Origin: Maratus speciosus
Lineage: Eukaryota; Arthropoda; Arachnida; Araneae; Salticidae
NCBI GenBank assembly: GCA_963932465.1
Contig: OZ010794.1
Span: 214,719,748 to 214,783,747, forward strand
Length of the DNA stretch: 64,000 bases
Direction of reading: 5' to 3'
Position numbers and translations under genes: made by a program. Within the stretch, counting starts at the first letter, position 1; each line of letters opens with the position of its first letter. Below, piece after piece: positions 34,250 through 44,559 of the stretch. The notes beneath the pieces are model-generated. The model searched no databases and was not told the DNA's origin. It saw nothing but the letters and a program-made list of their open reading frames with translations.

Positions 34250-35480
34250 TTTTTTAGCTCACAGGCTATCAAAGGCTGAGAGCTAATGTGCCCGCCGGTT
34301 CTGTATTTATGTATGTATGTATGTATGTATGTGCGTACGTACGTACGTATGTATGTAACGCGATAACTCTTGACACATCCGATTTGCTTCGAAATTTTTT
34401 GCTAGGTTCATTGTGATAAGGCGCTTCCCTGATTAGTTTTGGGAGTTCATTTGTTAAGGATAAAGGGGGAAAGGGGGGTTAGTCCACCCCCCCCCCTTAA
34501 TTCAGATAAATGGATTTTTCATGCAGAATGATTCGATTTGCTCCGAATTTGGTATATCGGTTTATTATGTTAAGGAACTTCCCTGATTAGTTTTGGGGTT
34601 CATTGGTCAATGATAAAGGGGGAAAAGAGGAGTTAGTCCACCCCCCTTAATTCAGATAAATGGGTTTTTCATGTAGAATGATTCGATTTGCTCCGAATTA
34701 GGTATACCGGTTTATTATGTTAAGGAACTTCCCTGATTAGTTTTGGGCGTTCATTGGTTAAGAATAAAGGTGGGCTAATCCACTCCCCTTAATTCAGATA
34801 AATGGGTTTTTCATGGAAAATTATTCGATTTGCTCCGAATTTCGTATACCGGTTTATTATGTTAAGGAACTTGCCTGATTAGTTTTGGGGTTCATTGGTC
34901 AAGGATAAAGGGGGAAAGGGTGGCTAGTCCACCCCCCCCCCTAAATTCAGATAAATGGGTTTTTCATGCAGAATTATTCGATTTGCTCCGAATGTGGTAT
35001 ACCGGTTTATTATGTTAAGGAACTTCCCTGATCAGTTTTGGGCGTTCATTGGTTAAGAATAAAGGGGGGGGGAAAGAGGGGATAGTCCAACCCCCTTAAT
35101 TCAGATGAATGGGTTTTTCATGCAGAATTATTCGATTTGCTCCAAATTTGGTAAACCGGTTTATTATGTTAAGGAGCTTCCCTGATTAATTTTGGGGATT
35201 CATTAGTTAAGGATAAAAGGGGGCTAGTCCACCCCCTTACTTTAGATAAATGGGTTTTTTTGCAGGATTATTCGATTTGCTCCAAATTTGGTATACCTGT
35301 TTATTAAGTTAAGAAGGTTCCCTGATTAAATTTGGAGGTTCAAAGGTTAAGTTTAAAGGGAGAAACGGGGGCTAATTCTCCTTCACTTATTTTTTTGGAG
35401 AGGCATTATTCTTTAAAATAAGAGTATAATATACAACTAGTGTGAATTGCCTGTGAGCTCAATGCCATCAGTTTAGCTGG
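34250..35480. repeat. ~150-bp array between AGCTCACAGGC inverted motifs
   Basis: Six units of TTCAGATAAATGGGTTTTTC, then GATTCGATTTGCTCCGAATT and CGGTTTATTATGTTAAGGAA, begin near 34501, 34651, 34793, 34946, 35100 and 35241 (141-154 bp apart). A GTAT/GTAC tetranucleotide run lies at 34310-34360. AGCTCACAGGC (about 34257) and its inverse GCCTGTGAGCT (about 35449) bracket the array. Confidence 0.8.
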
Positions 35481-35879
35481 GCACTTTTCTTTTTAATTTG
35501 AACATTAATCTCCTTTTTCAGCATCAACTTACGTTTACTCACTACAGCGGTAAATTAAAAATCGCGTTAATTTAAAGGTAACTTTAGATAATGGATTTCA
35601 TCAGTTTATTAAATGTCGTGTTGCTATGGTAGAGGTCATCTTTCACCGCTTAGGGGCGTATTCTTTTCTCCGATTCTAAGGACCTAATTTCAACGGGATT
35701 TGGTTCATTCAACTTCGATTACAACTACAGCTACTGTCTGTATTATGAAATTTTATCTTAGTCTTTAGTTACCAACATTTTCTAACATAAATAATACATT
35801 CTTTTTTTGTATTTCTTCTTTTGGGATTGATTACTACGAATTTTGGCTCACTCAATTTGGTTTTCAATTGACCACGCGC

Positions 35880-36130
35880 ACTGGGCGGAGCTTGCAATGT
35901 TTCGCACAAGTATTGGGGTATTTGATTGGCTTTTGGTGAGCGCTTGTGGGGAAAATCAAGAAGCTGATTGGCTATAATTCATCGTGACGTTGTATGACGT
36001 CAGTAATGGTTGTGGTCCATTGTCTCCGGCACGTGCGGTGCACTTCCGGTACAGGCTGCCTTAGGTAGCGTGGCCCAGATTACAGGTTCGTTCGGAAAGA
36101 AGTTTGTTGGGAACACACTTGACGCTGCGG
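35880..36130 (+). promoter_or_regulatory. GC-rich promoter-like segment near the Helitron 3' end
   Basis: A block richer in G, C and CpG than its surroundings contains two ATTGG (inverted CCAAT) boxes at 35925-35929 and 35967-35971. It also has a half CRE at 35985-35990, a full CRE TGACGTCA at 35995-36002, an E-box CACGTG at 36030-36035 and an ETS-type CTTCCGG at 36043-36049. Spacing and order resemble a TATA-less animal housekeeping promoter. That function is inference; no attached coding exon was recognised downstream. Helitrons are known to capture host promoter pieces. Confidence 0.5.
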
Positions 36131-36227
36131 AAAGCAACGTGTGCCTCCGAAATTAGGTTCATTTAAAAGAATTTCAAAAGAATAAAATCATACAAACTTG
36201 AGTTTTGTTAAGGTTATTATTTATAAA

Positions 36228-36256
36228 CACCGGGCAACGCCTGGTGGGTCTGCTAG
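36228..36256 (+). other. Helitron 3' terminator hairpin and CTAG end
   Basis: CACCGGGC, loop AAC, GCCTGGTG forms an 8-bp stem with one G-T pair, followed by GGTCTG and CTAG at 36253-36256. This is where rolling-circle transposition would stop. Confidence 0.9.
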
Positions 36257-36330
36257 TAGTCTAATAAATTCTTAATTCTGGTGTCAGTCAATTGTTTTAG
36301 AAACAGAATAACTCCGCGCCTAGGTGGTAA
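36257..36330. mobile_element. Right part of the split E-family MITE
   Basis: Resumes the E element (TCTAATAAATTCTTAATTC, then GGTGTCAG) and ends around GGTAA where TTAA is expected. Beyond it the tandem-unit sequence ATGATAGTAATTGTA continues from the flank left at 17997. Confidence 0.8.
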
Positions 36331-36429
36331 ATGATAGTAATTGTATTTTTTATGTTTGAATAATGAAGGTTACGAATAAAGAGGAAGAGACATATAGTAT
36401 AGAATCTACCCGTTGCGAGTGAAGTAACT

Positions 36430-36660
36430 GAGGAGTTTGTCATTTGATGGATGCAGATGTTTTTGCCTCCATCAACGATTTCTAATTTTCGCGGAAACAA
36501 ACTTCCACCAAAAAATTATGAATATAGCATATTTCGCCTTATTTAAGCGGTTTATTCAAGCGAACAATTTGTCAAAAATATCTTGAAAATTCTATACGTT
36601 TTAACTGCTGGAATTTGGCCCGCATATTATAATCTCTTTCACTGACACTGGTAGAAAATT
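36430..36660. repeat. Degenerate L-type foldback
   Basis: CAAACTTCCACCAAAAAAT and a later TTTAACTGCTGGAATTTGGC segment, ending with CACTGACACTGGTAG, correspond to L-family arms. Boundaries are unclear. Confidence 0.4.
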
Positions 36661-36670
36661 GTTTAAGCAC

Positions 36671-36881
36671 TTCAAGGGTGGTAGTTCGTTTTTGGACGAC
36701 CAAATTTTAATTCCTAAATGCCACATTGGCACTAGAATAATGGAATGAAAATTTTGCTTTTATTAAGTACGTGAAAAAAAGCTTTTGCTTATTTGGAAAA
36801 AAAAAATATTTCTAAATTCTGGTGTCGTTTATTCATTTCAGCAATTTACGAATTGAAGTACCTTGCCCTTGAAAGGGTTAA
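36671..36881. mobile_element. TTAA MITE, family E, later copy
   Basis: About 211 bp, beginning TTCAAGGGTGGTAG (TTAA mutated) and ending CTTGAAAGGGTTAA. It contains the AAAATTTTGCTTTTATTAAG segment and GTACGTGAAA core of family E. Confidence 0.65.
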
Positions 36882-36892
36882 GTTGTAACAGT

Positions 36893-37078
36893 ATAACTGA
36901 AACTCAGGCCTGTCTACAGTAGAAGTAAACTTCCACGAGTAAAAATAAATATCTGTTTTTGGCAACAATTATGACTGGAATTCTGCATTAAAAAAGCGTT
37001 CAAACAAGGAGAAAATTTAAATTCAAATTTACTGGTGGAAGTTTTCCCCGGCGGTAATGAGCCACTACGAAACGGGTT
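36893..37078. mobile_element. Family L foldback MITE
   Basis: TAAACTTCCACGAGTAAAAA at the left pairs with TTACTGGTGGAAGTTTTCC at the right, followed by CCGGCGGTAATGAGCC. Same family as 14042-14222. Confidence 0.55.
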
Positions 37079-37119
37079 ACAGTTGAATTTTCCCCATTTT
37101 GAGGATACGTCAATTCCTC

Positions 37120-38330
37120 ATTATTCATAGTTCCATGGTTTAATGTCACTATCGGTTTTTGTAAGAAATTAAAAAACGAATTTCAGTGCAACAATTTTTT
37201 TTAAATTAAGATAACGGTATTTTAGAAGCTTGTACATATACTAAATTGCTAACTGTAATTCTACTGAAATAATTGTCGAAGCTACTCTTTTATCTCGCTT
37301 TGGTGCCAACCTCCACCTAATTTTCCGTAATATTTGAGTTAATATGACCCACGTTTAACGTGTTTAGAACCAGAAATTTGCAAAAAATTAAGATAAAAAT
37401 GTTCCTTGTAAAAACCTGAAATTAAATAACTAAAGATTCCTCAAACAAATTGGTTTAGGTGGATGAAATTAATCCACCTACTACGAAAGAGTTGGAGAAC
37501 TTAGCAGCTATGTCCCGGTATATTTTCTTATTTTTTTAATGTACTTTATCTGTATTATTCCTTAGAACTTTATATGTTTCAATTAACGCGAGAACAAATC
37601 AGAAATAGAAAATTGTTAAACTCTAAGAAATGACAAGCGTAAAACAAGTAAACGCTTTTTATGCGCTACATCTAAAATATCTCTTTGAAAAAACTAATTT
37701 CTTCAAAATCTAAATATAAATTTTTATATATTTTATTAATATAGTTTTAATATAATTTTAATATTATATTTAAAAACTTCAATTAAAGAGAAAGACGTAT
37801 GAAACATAAGACGATCAAACCACAGTAACATATTTCATCTGCATACAATTAAATTTGTTGTCATATGCTTTCATTTAAAAGTATAACATATACCAATTTA
37901 CAAAATGTGATAAAAAAAGGAAATCATCTTTCAAAGTATTGTAGTATTGTATTGAATTTAAATAGAAAAATGGAAAATTAAATTATTTTAAATTCTTGTC
38001 GTTAATGAATTCTATCTAATCCTAATAAAAGAACTTAAAAATAGAAATGAAAACAGACAGTAAATTTTTTGTACTGTAAAAAATTAGAATCAAAGCGTCA
38101 AAGACTAAATGCAGGGCTCACCAACTGAATACCAATATTTTTTTAGAAAATTTTTCTTTTTAGATTTTTCTTACAAACCGCTCCGGAACCACATTTGAAA
38201 GTTAATTTTAGCTCAAACCTACCTATTGTATTACAACACGTTGTGTTTCGTTTTATAAACAGTAATGCAAATTCATAATAAATATTTGCTTACAGAGTAA
38301 AATCAAATTTTAATCAAAAATGACTTCTTA
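37120..38330. repeat. Diverged copies of the ~0.8 kb tandem unit
   Basis: Landmarks such as TTTAATGTCACTATCGG (37140), TTTCAATTAACGCGAGAA (37577) and ATTGTATTACAACACG (38228) match 12460-13100 and 17750-18000. A small TTAA-free foldback with ACCTCCACCTAATTT and AGGTGGATGAAATT arms lies at about 37310-37490. Confidence 0.55.
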
Positions 38331-38334
38331 ACAC

Positions 38335-39240
38335 CAGAGTTGGGCAAATTCGCAATCTGATTAATTTGTAATCTCATTACAATGTAATTGGCATGTAAGG
38401 GATTATAATTCCAATTACATGTTAATTAAAATCTGAATTGGAGATTCAATTAGCATTATAATCGTAACTATAAATGCTATGTTTAATTTTATATAGTTGT
38501 AATTATAATTGAGAAAAATATAATTAAGATTATGTGTAATTATAATCTGAATTTAAAGTTCAATTAGCATTGTAACCGTAACTATAAATGCTATGATTAC
38601 AATTATAAAATTGCAATTATAATTGATAAAACTATAATTACGATTACAAGTAATTATAATCTGAATTGTAAATTCAATTAGCATTGTAATAGTAACAATA
38701 AATACTATAATTATCATTATATAATTGTAATTACAACTGAGAAAAATATAATTAAGATTATGTGTATTTATGATTTAAATTTGAAATTGAATTAGCATTT
38801 TGTAATCGTAACTATAAATGCTATGATTATTATTATATAATTGCAATTATAATTGAGAACTTATAATTACAATTACATGTAATTTCAATAGCAATTTTTT
38901 ATTAAGATATAATTGTAACTGTAATGCAGAAGGTTATGATTTTCATTACGGTGCTGTAGTGTTATAACTGTAAAATTTTAGTTACAATTACTTGTAATGT
39001 GAATGGTAAATTTAGATTATTGATTTGATTTCAAATGTACTTGAGATGATTATAATTACCATTACATTGTTGTAATAGTAACTAATAAATTTTAGTTACA
39101 ATTACGTGTAATGGAAAAAGTAAAATTTCCAATTAGATTTTATTCCAACAGTATTTGATACTGTACTTATTAATGATTATATATTCTTTTGATGACAATT
39201 AAAAAATTTCAGTTACAGTGGCATTATAATAAGGGTGATA
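38335..39240. repeat. AT-rich ~113-118 bp tandem array
   Basis: AATTAGCATT recurs near 38446, 38559, 38677 and 38786, with TAACTATAAATGCTATGATT, ATAATTGCAATTATAATTG and TTACATGTAAT palindromic words in each unit. Units become diverged after 38900. A related stretch reappears at the right edge (63880-64000). Confidence 0.75.
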
Positions 39241-39329
39241 CATTGTTATACATTGCAGTTAGTATTTTAATAATAACGGAGAATTTTCAAACCCGGATAA
39301 TCTACCATTTTTTTACTGAAGCCCCCCCC

Positions 39330-40512
39330 CCCCACCCAATATTTTAGTGCGTCATAAATAAAAGGGGTGGTAACTTAAAACACTTATAACTCAAACTGTA
39401 ATTATCGTAGGACACTCATATTTTGTATGGTAAAAGTAATCTTTATGAAAAGGGGGGAAGGGGGTGCATTTTTTTAAACGGAGATTAGTAAATTTTAGAA
39501 TAGCGCTTGTAACTCTTATATAAATTGTCGTAATCTAGACAAAATCGGTATGGTAAACGCAATAGTTTTAAAGGGTTGGGGCTTTGTCGATTTTTTATAG
39601 AAACCCACCATATTTTAGTATATTATAAATATAAGTTGCTGACAACTTAAAACAGTTATAACTCTAACTGTAATCTTCGTAGAACACTTATATTTTGTAA
39701 ACTAAATCTTTATAAAGGGGGAACAGTGTGGGCGTTTTTAACCCCGGATTTCGAAATTTTTGTATAGTGCGAATATTAGGTCTCGATAACGACAAATACG
39801 TGCAACTCGAATTCAAAATTCAACTTGTCACATCGCATCTCACTCAAATTTCGTTTAATTCTTAATCTTTTTAAGAGGGGGAGGGGGTTATTTTCTATAG
39901 CAGTTCTTCCATATTTTAGTGCATGAAGTACTGACAACATAAAACAGTTATAACTGGAGCTGTAGTTATTGTAGAGCTCTCATATTTTGTAAGGTAAACG
40001 TAATCTTTAGAAAGGGGAGACATTATCTTTATTATTATTATTTCTCAGTTTAAAGTTCATTGTCGGTTTAAAGTTTAATACTAGTGCATTTTTCTGTTAA
40101 AAAATTAATTTTTCACATGTCTGGGTAATACTTGAATAGTTTCTTTTATTTTCTAATATTCTGTAATTAGTTAATACACTTTAAAGTACAGTCTTATAGT
40201 CTATCAGGTATTCTGATAGTGCCGCAAATAGCATATATTTTTTGTTGTCCTTTTTGCAATTTTTGCTCCTTTGTCCAATTTTGCATTATTTTTCTGAAAT
40301 TGATTAGCAATTTAGTATTGAAAGTTAATAAGAAAAGTAGAGTTTAATACATAAAATCAAAATTCATCGAAATTTTGTTTATATGCTAATGCATTTTTTT
40401 TTGAAAATTTATATTTTACGTGTTTTGGTAATATTTGAATATTTTTCTATTGTTTTTATTATTCTGTAAGACAAATTTTATATTTTACACGCAATCGTTT
40501 TAAAAGAGGAGG

Positions 40513-40548
<36 letters not shown>

Positions 40549-40760
40549 TATGTGTGTGTGGTGGGGCTCTGTTTGCAATATTTTGTATGGTAAACGTAAT
40601 TTTTATAAAGGGGAAAGGGACATTGTCGGTGTTTTTAACAGAAGACCCAAACTCTTAGTATAAGTCAAATATAAGGACCCAATGAATATAAACGCTTACA
40701 ACTCTGATCCAAATTGTCGCAGAACCTGTACTTTTTTGTGTCCTGTTGGCAATTACGATT
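39330..40760. repeat. ~150-bp repeat family, array 1
   Basis: Units carry TATTTTAGTGC, CATAAATATAAG, AACTTAAAACA, TTATAACTC, CATATTTTGTATGGTAAACG and TAATCTTTATAAAGGGG. The last block is near 39430, 39558, 39705, 40000 and 40590. Related arrays lie at 55880-57420 and, inverse, 62760-63250. A 31-bp T-run occurs at 40517-40547. Confidence 0.75.
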
Positions 40761-42600
40761 GCTTACTGAAATTGACATAGTGTTTATGGGTAAAATAAAA
40801 TTTTGATATTTAAAATACTGGTTCGTCGAATTTCAGTTCATATTTTTATGCATTCATTTAATGTAAAATTAGCTTTTCGCATATTCGGGTAATATTTGAA
40901 TGTATATGTTTTATTTTATATTATTATGTAATTAATTAAAAATACTTTAAATCAGAGTTCTTCATTGAGGTTGGTAGTCCGATTTTGTCAGTGGAATCGA
41001 CATGTCTATGTTAATGGAAACTCATCCATGAAATTTTTTCGCAGATCTGCAATCTCTCTCTCTCTCTTTTTTTTCTTTTTTGTCATTTCCAAATCATTAA
41101 AAATTAAATATATCTTATTACTAATCCTACAGGTTGTAAACGGTCTCTATAAATTCATGAATTTCATAAATTGAGTGCTCCGAGGCTCACATTTTAATCC
41201 TGTTCCATGCACTGGCAGAATTTTTGTTAAACAAAACTTATTATAATCTGAAATGTAAAATGAAATAAAACTGCAAAATATTGCTATTGAATATTTCTTA
41301 ATTTGGTAAACAAATGGTTAAACACTTCTGTATTACAGCAACAACTTTTGAACTCTGTGTGACTTAAAAGAAGTTTTTATATGTTGTTAGTACTGGGGTG
41401 CAATTTAAGAGGGCTAGGAGTACCTCCCCTTCTTTAAAGAATTCAGATTATAGCGGCCATCAGAAGTAATACAAAATTAAATCCGCTTGGTTTATATATT
41501 TCTTAAAGAATAAATTTATCAAATTTATTTTAAAATTCCACTAATCTTTAAAATTGAAGAATCTGAGTGCCTTTGAGCTTTTTTACTTATTTATGCGTAA
41601 AATTTACCTCCTTTGAAAGTTATTTTGAAATTTTAAAATTATGTATTCCCTACAATACAGAAGGTACGGGGAGGGGGCTGAATTGCGGATCCAAGGGGAG
41701 AAAATGACTTCGCGAAAGTATCAGAAAAGTAGTTAGTTTGGATTTCGGAATAACTTTCAATATAAAAAAAATTTCATAAAGAGATGTGATACCCTCCCAC
41801 CCCATAAAAGGGCATTCATGACCCCTGAAACGGGATTGGGCTAAATTTTATTTATTTACAAATTGAAAAATGAAAAAAAAAACGATTGCTAGTTCAAAAA
41901 CAGAAATGTAATGTAAGTTTTTAAAGGCATTTTATAATCAGCTAAAAATCAAATTGAAAGAGATTGAATTGCTATTAGCCGGATATAAAGAGAAATATTC
42001 TATCTGATTCTGAAGACTTGGCACTATCAATCTTAACATAAAGAAGTTGAGGAATGTCCCTTGTTTAGTCTTTGTTTCTGTTTGAAGTCTTTCTTTTGAA
42101 TTACTGGAAATAGAACTCGTGTCTTTCTGTCATTGATGAATAATGTTATTTTAAAATAATAAGAAGAGTTACTTTTCATATTTCTGTCGTTGGTGGGATA
42201 TGAGTTTCAGGGACGTGAAAATTATGAAACATCATTAGGGGCAACTTTTTAGAATTATTACTTATTTTTATACAATAAGATACTTTTAAATCAGAAAATT
42301 ACTCTTGAAACAATTTTTAAATATTATTAATTTATATCGCGTACTTTCTTTATCCAGTTCGGGTTCTGATGACACAAAATTTTTCAGGCTCGAATTTGAA
42401 ATCGATGGTCTCTGACTTCGAATAAAAGGTCCCGAACATATCTAGTCACAGACGCTGAAGATGGTTAAATAAGGGGAAGATAGGAGGCGGCGAAATAAAA
42501 TCGTTCATAGGGCGTATGTGCGCATCATCGTTCATATGTGTGTTTAAAAACAATTTATAGCTGAAGATTGCATAAAGCTACTGAAGTTTTTTTTTTTTAT
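40760..42600. other. AT-rich stretch, nothing assigned
   Basis: A CT-rich run near 41050 and scattered AT-rich words. No terminal repeats or coding frame was recognised. Confidence 0.4.
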
Positions 42601-42667
42601 GTGAATCTAGTTGGATGTGCATATCCCAAAACTTTCTTCTATCTAATACATCTTAATATTTCAAGCA

Positions 42668-43487
42668 TACACTGATGGATCCCGCACGGAATCGGGCGTG
42701 GCGTCAGCATTCTGCGTCATGCGGAACGATGTGGTGGTCCATTAATGGGCCTGTAGAATCGGAGATGATAACTCTGTATTCCAAGCAGAACTTTTTGCGA
42801 TTCTGCTGGCACTAGATTGGATCTCTTCCCAACCACCTTCCTTCACCAGGCTGTACAGTGATAGTCTTTCAGGCTTACAGTCAATCTTCGCGCACAGAAC
42901 TAAGAACCCTTTAGTCCTTGACATAAAAATTGACATAAAAACATAAAAGTTACTCTCTCATACACAAAGTCGTCCTGGGCCACGTATCGGCCCACATTGG
43001 CATTGAGGGCAATGTGCGGGCTGACAGGTTGGCGAAAGAAGCAACGGCTAGAACATCAATAGATTTTACCCTTCCCCTTCCCACCTCACACATTCGCAGA
43101 AGGTTGAATCAAAAAATCATCTCAGAGTGGTAAATTTATTGGGATTCGTCTACCAAAGGTAGATACACATACGATCTCATACATATAGTGTCAAGAGAAA
43201 TGTACTTTCTCTCACCAGCAACTACAGCATTCCTCTCTGGCCATGGACCATTCAAAGAATACTTGAAACGTTTCTTTCGGGCAGCCACCCCCTTCTGCGA
43301 GTGCGGCGAGGTCGGCACTCCAGAACATAGCTACTATCACTGCACGCTTACCCAAGCCTGTCATATTAAATGCCCCCGCATCCTTCCCAAAAATTTGCTT
43401 TCCAATATTCTAACAAGACCCCTTCTTATAGGCAAATTAAATAGAATTTATAAATTTCAAACGGAACTAACAAACCTCACCTCATAG
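42668..43487 (+). pseudogene. LINE ORF2 C-terminus: RNase H domain and Cys/His tail
   Basis: The translation starts with the RNase H motif YTDGS (first catalytic Asp), then FQAELFAILLALDW (Glu) and LYSDSLSGLQSI (Asp). After a frame change near 42950 it gives HVSAHIGIEGNVRADRLAKE (last Asp). A stop interrupts the frame shortly before FQAEL and another follows ISEW. The final part (43188-43487) is open for 99 residues. It contains CECGEVGTPEHSYYHC, a Cys/His knuckle of the kind found at the ORF2 end of RNase H-bearing non-LTR elements (I/R1/LOA-like). The reverse transcriptase is absent, so the copy is 5'-truncated and dead. Confidence 0.85.
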
Positions 43488-43880
43488 ACCTGCATGGTGC
43501 TGCAACTTACCCATCAACCTTGTGGCTAATCCTCCACAATTAACTGGACTTATTGTGTGATCCAACACACTCCACGCTCACTCACTCTGCTCATCCGCCC
43601 CTTGTCGCGAGGGAGCAGCCTGTGCTCCGACGGGAGGAGCTTGTATTGCACATATTATTATTATTATTATTATTATTCTTTTTTCTTTTTTCTTTTTTTC
43701 TTATTTTATTTTATTTTTTTTTATTTTTTTAATTTTTATTTATTTATTTATTTATTTATTTATTTGTTAACGAATCCCCGCGTGCCGGGGAGCACTCCGG
43801 GTGGGGCAAATAGAGTCTACATCGGACCCTTGAGGTCTGGTGATTCTGTCCCACTTAGGCAATAAATAAATATAGTTACA
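43488..43880 (+). repeat. LINE 3' region with simple-repeat tail
   Basis: A GC-moderate 3' untranslated stretch is followed by (ATT)n at 43650-43677, a T-rich run and (TTTA)n to 43765. A second GC-rich block (CGTGCCGGGGAGCACTCCGG) ending in AATAAATAAATA comes next. This may be one element with an internal microsatellite or the tails of two LINEs. Confidence 0.6.
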
Positions 43881-44059
43881 AATGTCAATAAAATAACATT
43901 ATTAGTTCAATATTATACCAACTTTGACTTCCATCTTGAATTTCTGTTTTAGTCAAATAATCGGAGTACAAACGAGTTCATCTCGATCATGATATTTATT
44001 AAAACCAATAGTTTTCCGTTATTCTGTTGTACATCCGCTGTTCGCAAATAGCCGGCTTA

Positions 44060-44470
44060 TCATGATGCGAAGCTCCTGTCGCTTTACGAGCCGCCGCTTT
44101 ACAACAGAACTACGAAAAATCAAGAAAATTATACAAAAATCGCTATTACAGTGCTCCCTTTCGGCGGAATATTTCCAGCTTCAAGGAAAACCTGCTTGGC
44201 ATAACAAAAAACATGCACAAAAAATTTGGTTCACTTTTATGCATAACGTCATACATTTTTCGATGGTACAATAATCAAAATAGCACAAAAATCGATATTG
44301 CAGCGCCCCTTTCGTCGGAAATTTTCCAAATTAAGTGAGGACCTGCTTGCCATAGCCAAAAACTAAAGAAAAATTGGTTCAATTCTACGCATAACTTCAT
44401 ACACTTTTTGATGCTACAATAACGACATACGGACAAACGGACATGGGGACTCATGGACAGACAGACATTT
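44060..44470. repeat. Two-copy ~160-bp repeat with (GACA)n-like tail
   Basis: ACAAAAATCG.TATT.CAG.GC followed by TTTCGGCGGAA or TTTCGTCGGAA, ACCTGCTTG and GCATAAC.TCATACA recurs at about 44130 and 44290. It ends in GGACAAACGGACATGG and ACAGACAGACA. The family is not identified. Confidence 0.6.
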
Positions 44471-44559
44471 ACTATATACATGTTTTCTGGGACCTCTGAC
44501 CCCTAAAACGTGTACATCCGTCGAAAACCGGAAGTCGAAAAATTTTTTAATTACAATTC

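Larger units (their letters stand above)
18117..36256 (+). mobile_element. Giant non-autonomous composite Helitron, 18.14 kb
   Basis: The element begins TCTTATACTAATAAAAG and ends GGTGGGTCTGCTAG. A hairpin at 36228-36246 (CACCGGGC, AAC loop, GCCTGGTG) ends 10 bp before the CTAG. The flanks are A18116 and T36257. Joining them rebuilds an E-family MITE aligned base for base, without gap, to the copy at 4156-4364, so the ends are exact and no target duplication was made. These features define a Helitron. There is no Rep or helicase frame. The interior is repeats: a ~775-bp unit, a 12.6 kb insert, a ~150-bp array and a GC-rich promoter-like stretch. Being this long without coding content is unusual. 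Confidence 0.88.

Noticed and set aside
34300..34365. GTATGTATGTACGTAC run as a regulatory element
   Set aside because: It is a plain tetranucleotide microsatellite at the edge of the ~150-bp array.
43557..43865. 102-residue frame rich in Tyr and Phe
   Set aside because: It is the translation of (ATT)n, T-rich and (TTTA)n microsatellites in the LINE tail.
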